From Catenuloplanes indicus (GTDB lineage: Bacteria > Actinomycetota > Actinomycetes > Mycobacteriales > Micromonosporaceae), in NCBI RefSeq assembly GCF_030813715.1, contig NZ_JAUSUZ010000001.1, forward strand, positions 1,116,001-1,180,000: a stretch of DNA of 64,000 bases, read 5' to 3'. Positions 43,749 through 52,389 of this stretch are shown here, piece after piece (position 1 is the stretch's first letter; every line of letters starts with the position of its first letter). A program made the position numbers and the translations under genes. Under the pieces are notes generated by a model that saw nothing but the letters and a program-made list of their open reading frames with translations, had not been told where the DNA came from and made no database searches.

Positions 43749-43856
43749 GGCGAAAGTCTAGGGTCGCCGGGCGCCGGGCGCCCGCCGGAGCGGGCACTGG
43801 CCAAGAGCCCGCTCGGGTACGGTGCCCGCGCCCGGCCCGCGGCGTAGGATCCACGG

Positions 43857-44519
43857 GTGCCGGATCCGGTCGCCGACGCAACGCTCTGGGGCGCGGACCA
43901 CCTCGAGGTGGTGTTCGTGCGCCACGGCCAGCCGCTGCCACCCGGCGAACGCGCCGGCCCCGAGCGGGACGACCCGCCGCTGACCACGCTCGGCCACCGC
44001 CAGGCCGAGGCGGCCGCCGCGGCCCTGGCCGGCGACATGGTGGACGCGGTGTACTCCAGCGACCTGGCCCGCGCGCGGCAGACCGCGGCCGACCTGGCCA
44101 CGGTGACCGGCCACCGGGTGCGGATCGTACCCGCGCTGCGCGAGATCGGGCTGCCGGACACCGGGTCCCGGCCGGCCGGGCTGAGCGTGCGGGCGTGGGA
44201 ACGCGCGGGCCGCCGGTTCGTCCGGCACGGCCGGTGGGACGCGTTCCCGGGCGCGGAGCCACGCCGTGCCTTCCGCCACCGGGTCCGGCAGGCCCTCGCG
44301 ACCGTCACCGCCCGCCACCGCGACGACCGCCGGGTGGTGATCGTCTGCCACAACGGCGTCCTGAACGCCGCCCTCGCCGACACCCTCCACACCCGCCGCG
44401 ACTACCTCACCCGCCCGGCCCACGCCTCCCTCACCCGCATCCACTACACCCCGCACCACCGGGCCCTCTGGACCCTCAACGAAACCGCCCACCTCACCCT
44501 CGACCTCCTGACCGGCTGA
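43857..44519 (+). CDS. Histidine phosphatase (phosphoglycerate mutase-like)
   Basis: 220 residues from GTG 43857. Catalytic RHG motif in VVFVRHGQPLPPGERAG, followed by PPLTTLGHRQAEAAA, DAVYSSDLARARQTAADLA, and the second catalytic His in VVIVCHNGVLNAALADTL. The reaction is hydrolysis of a phosphomonoester via a phospho-His. The metabolic substrate is unknown. After its stop a short tandem (ctgaccgg repeated) runs into the long repeat region. Confidence 0.9.
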   Translation: MPDPVADATLWGADHLEVVFVRHGQPLPPGERAGPERDDPPLTTLGHRQAEAAAAALAGDMVDAVYSSDLARARQTAADLATVTGHRVRIVPALREIGLPDTGSRPAGLSVRAWERAGRRFVRHGRWDAFPGAEPRRAFRHRVRQALATVTARHRDDRRVVIVCHNGVLNAALADTLHTRRDYLTRPAHASLTRIHYTPHHRALWTLNETAHLTLDLLTG

Positions 44520-44750
44520 CCGGCTGACCGGCTGACCCACCGCACCCGTCCGGCCCCGCCCCGCCGGCCGCCCACCCGCACCTAGCCCACAGGCCGCACC
44601 TACCAACCGGCCGCCCACTACGAGACCGGTTGGCTGCCGGGCGCTTTGCGCCCGATATTTCGCGATAAAGCAGTCCGGCCGGCGTACCTGCGTTAGCCGC
44701 AACGCTCTCCAGAAACGGGAATCACGCCCCCGCCGAGGCGGGACACGATG

Positions 44751-44767
44751 CTTTCAGTAGCTGAAAG
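44751..44767. promoter_or_regulatory. Short perfect palindrome in A/T-rich patch
   Basis: CTTTCAG-TAG-CTGAAAG, 7-bp arms. It sits in the A/T-richer stretch (about 44700-44840) before repeat copy A. It could be an operator or just part of the repeat mosaic. Confidence 0.4.
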
Positions 44768-45280
44768 GTCGAATCCGTTCATTGGAGACAAGATCGGAAT
44801 TCCTTCCGCTATCGAGATTTACCTCCAATCACGATGGGTGGTGAAATTTCGGGCGTAACGCACCCGGATGCGCCACCCGCCGCCAGCCACCGGCCGACCA
44901 CCACCGGCCGGACACACCACCCGCCAGACACCGCCGCCCGGACCGATGCCGGCAGTGCATGCCCGCACTCCCGATGGTCGCGCGTGCTTCGCACGCCACC
45001 GGCCCCGCACCAACGCCGGCGGTGCAGCCGTGTCGCCGACGATGCACGCGTTTCGTGCCACCGGGTCCCGCATCAACGCCGGCGGCGCGGGCCGTGCTGC
45101 TGGTAATCCGCATACTTCGCTCGCCATCGCGGGCGGGCCGATGCCGGGGATGAGCTTCCATCTGCGGGGGATCGAAGATCCAGGTGTCGTTGTGGCCGCT
45201 TCGCGCGGATCGAGGCGGCCGACAGCGGCGTGCAGATCTCGCACGGCAACACCGAGCCGGCGACCGCCCGCACCCCACGC

Positions 45281-45503
45281 CCGAAATATCGCCATATCGG
45301 GGACGAGGCGCCCGACGGCTCTCCGCCGGCCCGGCCCGAAGGCGGCGCCGCCGGCCCTGAGTGATCAATCAGTGGTACGAAAAGGAGATCACATATCGAA
45401 GTTGACCTCCTTTTTGCACCACTGATTGATCACTCAGCCGGGCAGGCGGGATTCCCGCGGACACGGACACTCGAAGGCGGAGCGAGATATGGCGATATTT
45501 CGG
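45281..45503. repeat. Sub-element bounded by 18-bp perfect inverted repeats (copy A)
   Basis: Ends are ccgaaatatcgccatatc (45281-45298) and its exact reverse complement (45486-45503). The same arrangement exists in copy B at 54078-54095 and 54194-54211 with two mismatches. The interior is ~187 bases here and ~98 in B; the difference is mostly the 81-nt hairpin. The ends look like terminal inverted repeats of a small transposable or folding unit. Confidence 0.8.
45357..45437. mobile_element. 81-nt near-perfect hairpin, MITE-like insertion in repeat copy A
   Basis: Arms of 20 bases (ctgagtgatcaatcagtggt at 45357-45376; complement at 45418-45437) pair perfectly, and a second stem inside (45378-45387 with 45407-45416, then 45389-45391 with 45403-45405) extends the helix to ~33 bp with mismatches, leaving a small loop. 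It is A/T-rich in a ~73% GC setting. Copy B has only a few bases at this place, as expected for an empty site. No transposase inside. Alternative: a large regulatory RNA hairpin. Confidence 0.6.
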
Positions 45504-45650
45504 ACGCGGGCTTCGCGCGCGCTCCCGAAGCGGCCACGGCGCATCGCCATTGCGCAGCGCCGCACCGCGCCGTGCGGCCCGACGCGGCGCTGCGCGCCTT
45601 CGTGTGGTGCCCGGCTGGCCCGCGCCAGGCCGGGTCGCGCCTCCGGCACC

Positions 45651-45704
45651 GGGCCGAGCCTTCGCACCGGGCCGAGCCTTCGCGCCGGGCCGAGCCTTCG
45701 CGCC
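45651..45704 (+). repeat. 18-base tandem repeat, three copies
   Basis: Three successive copies of gggccgagccttcgc(a/g)cc within the part of repeat copy A that has no counterpart in copy B. Non-coding as far as I can see. Confidence 0.8.
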
Positions 45705-45928
45705 GGGCCGGGTATCCGGACCGGGTCTCCGGAGCGGGGCCCGCCGTACACCTTCGAGCATTGGGCCTTGCGCTGGTTGCGGAGTATTTCGGCTGACCCC
45801 CTGAGAACGAGGGGTGCAAGGAAGACGTGGGCGCTTGGGTAGGGGCGGGTGGCCAGGTAAGCAGAGCGGTGACGGTGAGAGGGCTTGCGCCCACAGACCG
45901 GCGGGGAGAAGCACCGGCGACGACCGGC

Positions 45929-46092
45929 GCCCCATGCCACTCAGCCTATTTTGATCTTGAAGTAGACCCGATGGGGCCACGAGTCCCTGGCCGCCGCAGA
46001 TGCCGTCCCGTTCAGCGGCCAGGGAGCAGACACGGTGGGGTCCTTTGTAAAACCCAGGTCGGAGTCCGTGATCAACTCAAGCTAAGTGTCAT
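45929..46092. repeat. Structured element with inverted ends and internal hairpin
   Basis: Left end gccccatgccactcagcc... (45929-45956) is an imperfect inverted copy of 46070-46092, and of the copy B end at about 54431-54460 (gatcaacttaagctgagcgg). Between the ends is an 11-bp perfect stem (tccctggccgc with gcggccaggga, about 45984-46025). Looks like another small mobile or RNA-structured module of the mosaic repeat. Confidence 0.6.
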
Positions 46093-46144
46093 TTGGACCG
46101 GTGCCGGCGGGAGCGTGCGGGAAGCGGGACATGAACGTGGAGTT

Positions 46145-48141
46145 TCAGCCGGGCAGGGCCAGGATGTCGACCGCGGCCCGGAAGCGTTCGCCGGAGATCG
46201 CCACCCGGCCGCCGTCGTGCGGTGAGACCGTGACCGCGTGGACCTCGCTCGGGGTGGGCAGGACGTCGCCGACGGAGCGGCCGGTGACCAGGTCCAGACG
46301 CGGACCGTGTGGTCGTCGGAGCCGGTGACGGCGAGGCGTCGGCCGTCCGGGAGGGCGGCGGTGGCGATCGCGCGCACCGGGCCGCCGTGGCCGCGCAGCG
46401 GTGGGCCGATGCCGGTGCGGGCGGACAGGTCGAAGCGGCGGACGGTGCGGTCCGCGCTCGCGGTGACCGCGATCATCTGGCCGTCCGGCAGGACCGCGGT
46501 GGTGATCGCGCGGATCGCGTTGGTGTGGCCGGTCGGCAGGCGGGCGATCAGCGTGCAGCTCTCCAGGTCCCACAGGCGCAGGTCGCCGTCGTCGTAGGTG
46601 CCGGTGATCACGACGACCTGGCCGTCGATGAGCCGGGCGGTGGCGATCGAGACGACCGGCGCGTCGTGCCCGAACGGTTCGCAGATCGGCCGGCCGGTGG
46701 TCAGGTCCCGCACCCGGGCCAGGTAGTCCCAGCTGCCGGTGATCACGACCGGGGTGCCGTCGGCGCGGGCCGCGATCCGCATCGCCGCGATCATGCTGCG
46801 GTGTGCCTCGATCGGCTCGCCGACCGGGCGGCGGGTGGCAAGGTCCCAGATCCGGACGGTACGGTCCGCGCCGCCGGTGACGACGACGGTCCGGCCGTCC
46901 GGGAGCGTGCCGGTGGCGACCGCTCCGACGATGCCGGTGTGTCCCTCCATCGGGCGGCCGACCGGTTCGCCGCTGTCGACGTCCCAGACCCGGACCGCGC
47001 GGTCGGCGCCGCCGCCGACCATGACCGGGCGGCCGTCCGCGGTGACCGCGGCGGCCAGCGCGTAGACCGTGTCCGCCTGGGCCGGTGCCGCGTCGGTGCG
47101 GGCGGTGACGGTGGTCAGGTCCCACAGCCGCACGGTCCGGTCGTCGCTGCCGGTGACCACGATGACCTGCTGGTTCGGCATGGTGGCGGTGGCGACCGCG
47201 TGGATCCGGTCGGTGTGCCCGGGCAGCGACGCGCCGATCTGGGTGCCGTAGGGCAGGTCCCACACGCGCACGGACTTGCCGTCGCCGCCGCTGATCGCGA
47301 TGACCCGGCCGTCCGGGAGCGTGGCCGCGGCGACCGCGCCGACCGCGGCCCGGTGCCCGCTCAGCGACCGGTCGACGGTCCGCCGGGTCAGGTCCCAGAG
47401 CGCGAGGAGTTTGTCGGCGCCGCCGGTGACCAGCACCGGCCGGTCCGTGCCGAGCGCGGCCGCGGTGACCGCGAAGATGGTGGTGGCGTGCCCGCTGAGC
47501 GGTTCGCCGACCGCGGCCTGCCGCTGAAGATCCCAGATCCGCACGGTACGGTCGGCGCCCGCGCTCAGCGCGATCGGCCGGCCGTCCCGGCCGGTCGTGA
47601 TCGCGACCGCGTTGATCCGGTCGGTGTGCCCGCGCATCGGCGTGCCGATCTGGGCACCGGTCCGCAGGTCCCAGAGCCGGACCGTGCGGTCGTAGCCGCC
47701 GCTGACCGCGATCGGCGTGCCGTCCGGCAGCACGGTGGCCGCGACCGCGCGGATCGCGCCGAGGTGCCCGGTGAGCGGCCGCCCGATCGGACTGCCGGTC
47801 TCCAGGTCCCATCGGCGCAGCGTGTGGTCGTCGCTGGCGGTGACGGCCAGTACCGGGCCGTCCGGCAGCGTGATGACGGCGAGCGCGCCGACCCAGTCGG
47901 TGTGCCCGATGAGCGGTTCGCCGACGGTCGCGCCGGTGCTGAGGTCCCACAGCCGCACGATGCCGTCGGAGCCACCGGCCACCGCGACGAACTGGCCGGT
48001 GCCGAGCCGCGCGGTGCCGACCGCGGTGGTCGGTCCGGGGTGCCGGCCGACGATCTCGCTGCGGTCGTCGGAGCGGGTGGACCAGACGACCCGCCAGCAG
48101 CCGCCGAGCCGCCGCCCCGGTAGCCGGTCATCGACGCCCAC
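46145..48141 (-). pseudogene. WD40-repeat protein (about 14 blades) with an apparent frameshift
   Basis: A run of 13 recognisable WD units (RLWDLS, RRWDLE, RLWDLR, RIWDLQ, LWDLT ...), each ~40 residues with GH and TLPDG turns, plus a final blade without WD, enough for two seven-bladed propellers. At about 46294-46297 the frame breaks: the text reads VRVW then TWSPAAPS, whereas a one-base insertion restores VRVWDLVTGRSVGDVLPTPSEVHAVTVS and ends cleanly at LALPG-stop at 46145. The N terminus has no good start; a GTG at 48141 lacks a ribosome site, and sequence upstream is read in another frame as a TIM-barrel protein. Either an assembly error or decay. WD40 arrays act as interaction platforms. 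Confidence 0.7.
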
Positions 48142-48965
48142 AGCGCGAGCGCGGCGGCGTTCTGGCCCGGGTCGTTCCAGTTCCACAGGTGGCTGACCTT
48201 GCGCATGACCGGGAGCAACGCGAGCGTGGCCGGGGTGAGCCCAGGTAGTCGCCGTTGTGCGCCTTCAGCCGGGCACCGGCGGACCGGCACGTCGCGCGCA
48301 GCGCGGGCACCGCCCGCCGGACCGTCTCCGGGTCGTGCACCAGCGCGCCGTGGTTGCCGTCCTCGACCACCTTGGTCCCGGTCTGCGCCACGATGAACAC
48401 CGGGCGGGGCAGCGACGCCGCGTCCAGGCACGCGACCAGGTCCGCGACCATCTGCCGGAACTCCTCGGCGTCACCGGCCGCCGGGGACTGCTCCTCCACG
48501 CCGACCTCGAAGTCGACCGTGCGGCCGGTCGCGGACGCGTACTCGTGGCACTCGCCGTAGAGCGTGAGCAGGCGCCGGACCGCGCTCTCCGCCGCGGCCG
48601 GCCGGTCGCGTTCCCGGGACGTGTCCAGGTGCAGGATCCGCATGCCGGCGTCGATGTCCGCGCGCAGCGACCGCAGGCTGCTGCGCACCGCCTCGTCCTC
48701 GGACAGCCCGGCCGCGCACTCGGCCGGATGCTGCCACGGGCCGCCGTGGTCGCGGCACACCGCGGTCGTGCCGTACGGGTCCCGCCGCCGGACGTAGCCG
48801 ACCAGGTCGCCGCTGGTCCAGCCCTCCACATAGCCGCCCGGCGCGGAGACCGGCTCGACCTGGGACCGGCTGGCGATCAGCATCACCCGGCCCGGGTAGC
48901 GGGGGGCGAGGCCGAGCGCGGCGTCCACCGCGGTGCGTGAGGTGACCCCGAAGGCCAGCTGTGGC
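48120..48965 (-). pseudogene. GatZ/KbaZ-like TIM-barrel protein with an apparent frameshift
   Basis: From ATG 48965: LAFGVTSRTAVDAALGLAPRYPGRVMLIASRSQVEPVSAPGGYVEGW, RILHLDTSRERD, VDFEVGVEEQSPAAGD, VFIVAQTGTKVVEDGNHGAL, then SAGARLKAHNGDYL. The pattern (a barrel with Q/N-V, HLDTS and late G-T-K) resembles the class II tagatose-bisphosphate aldolase non-catalytic subunit. At about 48238-48243 the frame shifts: a one-base insertion continues as LTPATLALLPVMRKVSHLWNWNDPGQNAAALALWASMTGY, matching the family's C terminus. After that there is no early stop and the reading runs into the WD40 gene. It starts 28 bases after the GT20 gene stop. Confidence 0.62.
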
Positions 48966-48993
48966 ATGGAACCGCTCCCCTCTCGGCCGCGGG

Positions 48994-50376
48994 CTACCGT
49001 GCGGTCAGCAGCTCGTCCAGCCAGCGTGCGGCGCTCCCCCACCGCAGGTCCGCGCGGCAGGCGGCGGCGCCGCCCGCGGTCGTGCCGGTGACGCCGGCCA
49101 GCAGCGCGTCGGCGGTCATCTCCAGGTCGTACGGCTGGACCGGGAGCACGCCGGTCCGCAGCTGGTCGTAGGCCCCGGCGTTGACCGACAGCAGCAGCGG
49201 CGCGTCGCCGCCGACCACCATCGCCTCCTTGGCGACCATGTTGAGCCCGTCGAGCGTCGGGTTGACCAGCGTGGCCGCGCTGATCTCCAGTGCGGCCACG
49301 GCCCGGTGCCGGGAGTTCGCGCCCTCGTCCGGGTAGATCAGGTCGACCGGGCCGGTGCCGTACCGCTCGTTGATCCGCGCGGCGGTGGCCTCGCAGTGCC
49401 GCCGGTACCGCGCGCTGCGGTCGGTCGGCCGGCGCGGCGGCGTCACGATCGCGCAGAACCACAGCTCGTGGGCCAGGTCCGGGCGGGGTGCCAGGAGCAG
49501 CTCGAACGCCTCCAGGCCGCGGCCGACGTTCTTCCACAGGTCCAGCCGGTCCACCCGGACGATCGGGCGCCGGCCGGCCGCCCGGGCCCGCAGCCGGTCG
49601 CGCCAGGCGCCGGTCAACGGGTCGGTGCGCAGCGACTCCAGCGCGTCCGCGTCGATCGGGCCGGGTGCGACCGCGACCACGCCGCGGTGGCCGTCGAACT
49701 CGATCGCGGAGCCGTCCACGGTGGCGCCCGGCACGAACCGCGCGCAGCAGGCCAGGAACGCGTCGGCCCAGCGGCGGCAGTGGAAGCCGATCACGTCGCA
49801 GCGCAGCAGGCTCTCCAGGACCGACCGCCGGATCCGGTCGGGCAGGAGGCCGAAGTAGTCCGGTTCGCACCACGGGACGTGATGGAAGTAGACGAGCCGA
49901 TTGCGGCGGTGCGGCGTGTGCCGGGCGAGATGGTGCGGCACCCGGAGGAAATGGAAGTCGTGCACCAGCACCACTTCTTCCGGCTCATTGTGCTGGGCGG
50001 TCGTGAGAGCGGCGGCGAAGCGCTCGTTCACCGCCTCGTATCCGGCCCAGTCCGCGGTGAAGTCCGCACCGAACATGGGATCGTAGGTGGTGTCGAAAAC
50101 ATAATGAAACAGCCACAGCAGCGTACGGATGGAGACCCCGCTATAGTGCGCCGCCGCCAATCTATCGTCGAATGTCAATGGCTTCAAGGTGATCCGGCCG
50201 CCACCGCCGGAGGCCGGCGCACCCGCCGGAGCCGTGTAGATCCACTGGCCGCCGACCTGCTGCATCAGCGAGACCATGATCGGCACGAGACCGCCGGGGA
50301 AACCCGGGGACGCCAGCATCGCGCCGGTCTCGGCGTCCACCTGCGGCGCGCTGTTGCTGCACGAGATAAGGCGCAC
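48994..50376 (-). CDS. GT20 glycosyltransferase, trehalose-6-phosphate synthase-like
   Basis: 460 residues from GTG 50376 (GGAGGTG 5 bases before). GT-B fold of OtsA: N-terminal part with GGLVPIMVSLMQQVGGQWI, VVLVHDFHFLRVPHHL (HDYHL equivalent), YFHHVPWCEPDYF, IVRVDRLDLWKNVGRGLEAF (Arg and Lys that bind the nucleotide diphosphate), and NPTLDGLNMVAKEAMV (D-G-x-N-x-V-A-K-E). No phosphatase domain. The substitutions near the acceptor site (HHVPWCEP versus the common HIPFP) leave the acceptor open; it could be a pseudo-glycosyltransferase such as validamycin VldE, or a true OtsA. It leads an operon with the TIM-barrel and WD40 genes. Confidence 0.88.
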   Translation of the reverse strand: MRLISCSNSAPQVDAETGAMLASPGFPGGLVPIMVSLMQQVGGQWIYTAPAGAPASGGGGRITLKPLTFDDRLAAAHYSGVSIRTLLWLFHYVFDTTYDPMFGADFTADWAGYEAVNERFAAALTTAQHNEPEEVVLVHDFHFLRVPHHLARHTPHRRNRLVYFHHVPWCEPDYFGLLPDRIRRSVLESLLRCDVIGFHCRRWADAFLACCARFVPGATVDGSAIEFDGHRGVVAVAPGPIDADALESLRTDPLTGAWRDRLRARAAGRRPIVRVDRLDLWKNVGRGLEAFELLLAPRPDLAHELWFCAIVTPPRRPTDRSARYRRHCEATAARINERYGTGPVDLIYPDEGANSRHRAVAALEISAATLVNPTLDGLNMVAKEAMVVGGDAPLLLSVNAGAYDQLRTGVLPVQPYDLEMTADALLAGVTGTTAGGAAACRADLRWGSAARWLDELLTAR

Positions 50377-50585
50377 CCGGACACCTCCGCCCGCCGCCTG
50401 GAATGCCGCACAGAATGACCGCCGCATGGCGTGGAATTGCCGTGCGGCGGTAACCGAATGATCATTTTATTCCGGCCTCGCATCGGGGAGCCTAACCGTC
50501 GGAAAGTGCGACCGTCAAGACACTCCGCATTGGAGTCGTCACACATGCGAGCCTTTATTTCATTTCGTCGCGCGGATAGCCCGCA
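50377..50585. promoter_or_regulatory. A/T-rich gap between GT20 gene and GH43-like gene
   Basis: 209 bases, lower in GC than the genes around it, between the start of the GT20 gene and the end of the same-strand GH43-like gene. It should contain the promoter of the GT20-TIM barrel-WD40 operon. I saw no clear terminator or operator. Confidence 0.4.
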
Positions 50586-51656
50586 TCACTCGAAGAACTT
50601 CAGGCTCCAGCCGGTGTTCGTGGCCGCGCCCGGCACGTTCGCCCGGCCGTAGGTGACGTTCCCCCACCACTGGAACGTACCGGTGTACCAGTACCGGTTC
50701 GCCCACGCGTACGGCGTGCCCTTCGGGACCGCGTGGAACATCAGCGGGAATCGCTGACCAGCCGGCGGGCTGGTGCCGATGTCGCCGTTGAGCAGCACGA
50801 AGCTGTGGTGGCCCGGCCCGTTCACGGTCAGCGTCGGGTCCCAGCCGGACATCATCGTGGCCCGGTCCGACCCGAGGTGACAGCCGTTGGATTTGTACCA
50901 GTCCCACACGTACGTCGGGTCGCCGCCGGCCCGCAGCCGCAGGTCGGCCAGGCAGTACTGCTCGCTCCAGCTGCCGTTCGCGGAGTAGACCAGGTGCAGT
51001 TGCCCGCCCGGGTCGCGGATCGCCTCCGGCGCCTCGTTGATGAACGGATTGCCGACCACCCGCTCCCACGGCTCGCGCGGCTGCGAGATGGCGTACCGCG
51101 GCCCGGTCGTCGCGGACGGGCTGCTCATCCGCGCGATGTAGAGGTTCTGCTCGACGTTCGTGGTGCCGGCCCAGCCGGACCAGACGAAGTACCGCTGGCC
51201 GCCGAACGTGAACATGGTGCCGTCGATCGCCCACCGGTCGTCCGGCAGCGCCATCCGCTGCGCGGCCGTGTAGCCGCTCGCCGCGGCGGCCGAGCTGATC
51301 ACGTACATCCGGTGTGCCGCGCCGGCGCCGGCCGCGAAGTAGATCCAGTACCGGCCGCCGTCGTAGTGGATCTCCGGCGCCCAGACCTCGCCCAGCCGGC
51401 CGGTGTCCGACCAGACCTGGCTGACCGGCGCGTTCGCCAGCGCGGCCGGGGACGCGGCCTGCCGCACGCCGACGCCGCCGTTCCAGGACTGCGCGGAGAC
51501 GTAGGTGGTGCCGACCCGGATCACACTCGGGTCCGCGGCCCGGATCGTCTGCGCGGCACTCGCGACGTCGGCCCGCACCAGGCTCACACCGGCCGCGACC
51601 GCGGCGGCCAGCAACAGGGCGGCGGCGCCGGTCACCCGCCGGGGAGAGAGCTTCAT
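50586..51656 (-). CDS. Secreted GH43-like glycoside hydrolase
   Basis: 356 residues with Sec signal MKLSPRRVTGAAALLLAAAVAAGVSLVRADVASA. Five-bladed propeller features: base Asp in RAADPSVIRVGTTYV, YDGGRYWIYFAAG, pKa modulator Asp in WAIDGTMFTFGGQRYFVWSG, and acid Glu in FINEAPEAIRDPGGQLHLVYS. These are the spacing and motifs of GH43/GH62-type arabinanases and xylosidases. It probably releases arabinose or xylose from plant polymer in the medium. Expressed alone; no carbohydrate-binding module is fused. Two Cys (CLAD, GCHL) may pair. Confidence 0.85.
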   Translation of the reverse strand: MKLSPRRVTGAAALLLAAAVAAGVSLVRADVASAAQTIRAADPSVIRVGTTYVSAQSWNGGVGVRQAASPAALANAPVSQVWSDTGRLGEVWAPEIHYDGGRYWIYFAAGAGAAHRMYVISSAAAASGYTAAQRMALPDDRWAIDGTMFTFGGQRYFVWSGWAGTTNVEQNLYIARMSSPSATTGPRYAISQPREPWERVVGNPFINEAPEAIRDPGGQLHLVYSANGSWSEQYCLADLRLRAGGDPTYVWDWYKSNGCHLGSDRATMMSGWDPTLTVNGPGHHSFVLLNGDIGTSPPAGQRFPLMFHAVPKGTPYAWANRYWYTGTFQWWGNVTYGRANVPGAATNTGWSLKFFE

Positions 51657-51762
51657 GAACCATGAGCATTCAAGGGGGTACGGGAGGAGTCAACTAAATC
51701 TTCCCTATATCTCCGGTATGCGCGCACGGCGTACCCCTGGCCGATCTGGGTATCAGCCCTTG

Positions 51763-52383
51763 ATGACCATCGTGCGGATTCTTCCCGTCGGCGCCGCGCT
51801 GTCGCTGCTCACCGCGTGCGGCACCGCCACCGAGCCGGTCGCACCGGTCCCGCAGCCCAGCGCGGCCGAGCCCGTCCCGTCCGGCACCGTGAGCCCCGCC
51901 GCGTCAGCACCGGATTCCGAGCAGGGCGCCGGGCTGGACGCGATCAAGGCGGGCGATCGCAAGATCCTGATCCACCTGGCCGAGCCGGACCGCGACCTGA
52001 GCGCGACCTACGAGGGCCCCGTCACCACCGGCGACGGCACGGACGACGGCGCGCTGTTCCGGCTGCTGCCGGTGGTCGGCGGCCAGTACCTGATCGAGGC
52101 GCTGCGCCCGCGCGAGGAGGGCGGTCGCTGGTGCGTCGTGGTCGACGACCGGGCCACGCCGCGCACGCTCGGCACCGCGGAGTGCGCCGAGGACCAGCGG
52201 AGCCGGTTCGCACTCGCCGAGACCGGTGCGTCGGACGACAAGGGCCGCCCGACGCACCACCTGATCAACGACGTGTACGGCGCCGTGCATCACTCCGGTG
52301 AGCGCCAGTCACTCTACGTCGAGGAAGTCGGCGACGCGCCGATCGCCGGCACGTTCAGCCTGGTCGACCGCGGCGCGATGTGA
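51763..52383 (+). CDS. Lipoprotein of unknown function
   Basis: 206 residues from ATG 51763. Lipobox LLTACG at residues 16-21 (LTAC), followed by a Pro/Ser/Ala linker (VAPVPQPSAAEPVPSG) and an exposed domain with AGDRKILIHLAEPDRDLSATYEG, GQYLIEALRPREEGGRWCVVVDD and RSRFALAETG. The domain is beta-rich and resembles RICIN-like or PQQ-free binding folds but no family was recognised. An upstream ATG at 51718 would add a basic n-region before the same hydrophobic core; the start is not settled. No ribosome site is strong. Confidence 0.75.
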   Translation: MTIVRILPVGAALSLLTACGTATEPVAPVPQPSAAEPVPSGTVSPAASAPDSEQGAGLDAIKAGDRKILIHLAEPDRDLSATYEGPVTTGDGTDDGALFRLLPVVGGQYLIEALRPREEGGRWCVVVDDRATPRTLGTAECAEDQRSRFALAETGASDDKGRPTHHLINDVYGAVHHSGERQSLYVEEVGDAPIAGTFSLVDRGAM

Positions 52384-52389
52384 CCGCGC

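Larger units (their letters stand above)
44520..46144. repeat. Repeat-rich gene-free region holding mosaic element copy A
   Basis: 1.6 kb without a credible gene. From about 44940 to 46095 it shares three blocks with 53755-54455 (copy B): 44950-45355 with 53755-54155, 45455-45600 with 54170-54300, and 45970-46095 with 54330-54455. Copy A carries extra material: an 81-nt hairpin (45357-45437) and a stretch 45600-45960 with 18-base tandem units. The opening part also holds degenerate ~67-base units ending in acgccggcggtgca. Spurious ORFs are dense but have no ribosome sites or protein-like sequence. Confidence 0.8.

Noticed and set aside
45357-45437. Ordinary rho-independent terminator
   Set aside because: The stem is ~33 bp, A/T-rich with two nested parts, no U tract follows on either strand, and no gene ends near it. 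Terminators elsewhere in this window are short GC stems.
44868-46225. Several ORFs of 60-200 codons in repeat copy A on both strands
   Set aside because: No ribosome sites, no protein-like hydrophobic pattern, and the same DNA occurs in copy B with frame-disrupting differences.
48994-50376. Naming the GT20 gene otsA or vldE
   Set aside because: Acceptor-site residues differ from the common OtsA pattern and a pseudo-glycosyltransferase cannot be told from sequence alone.
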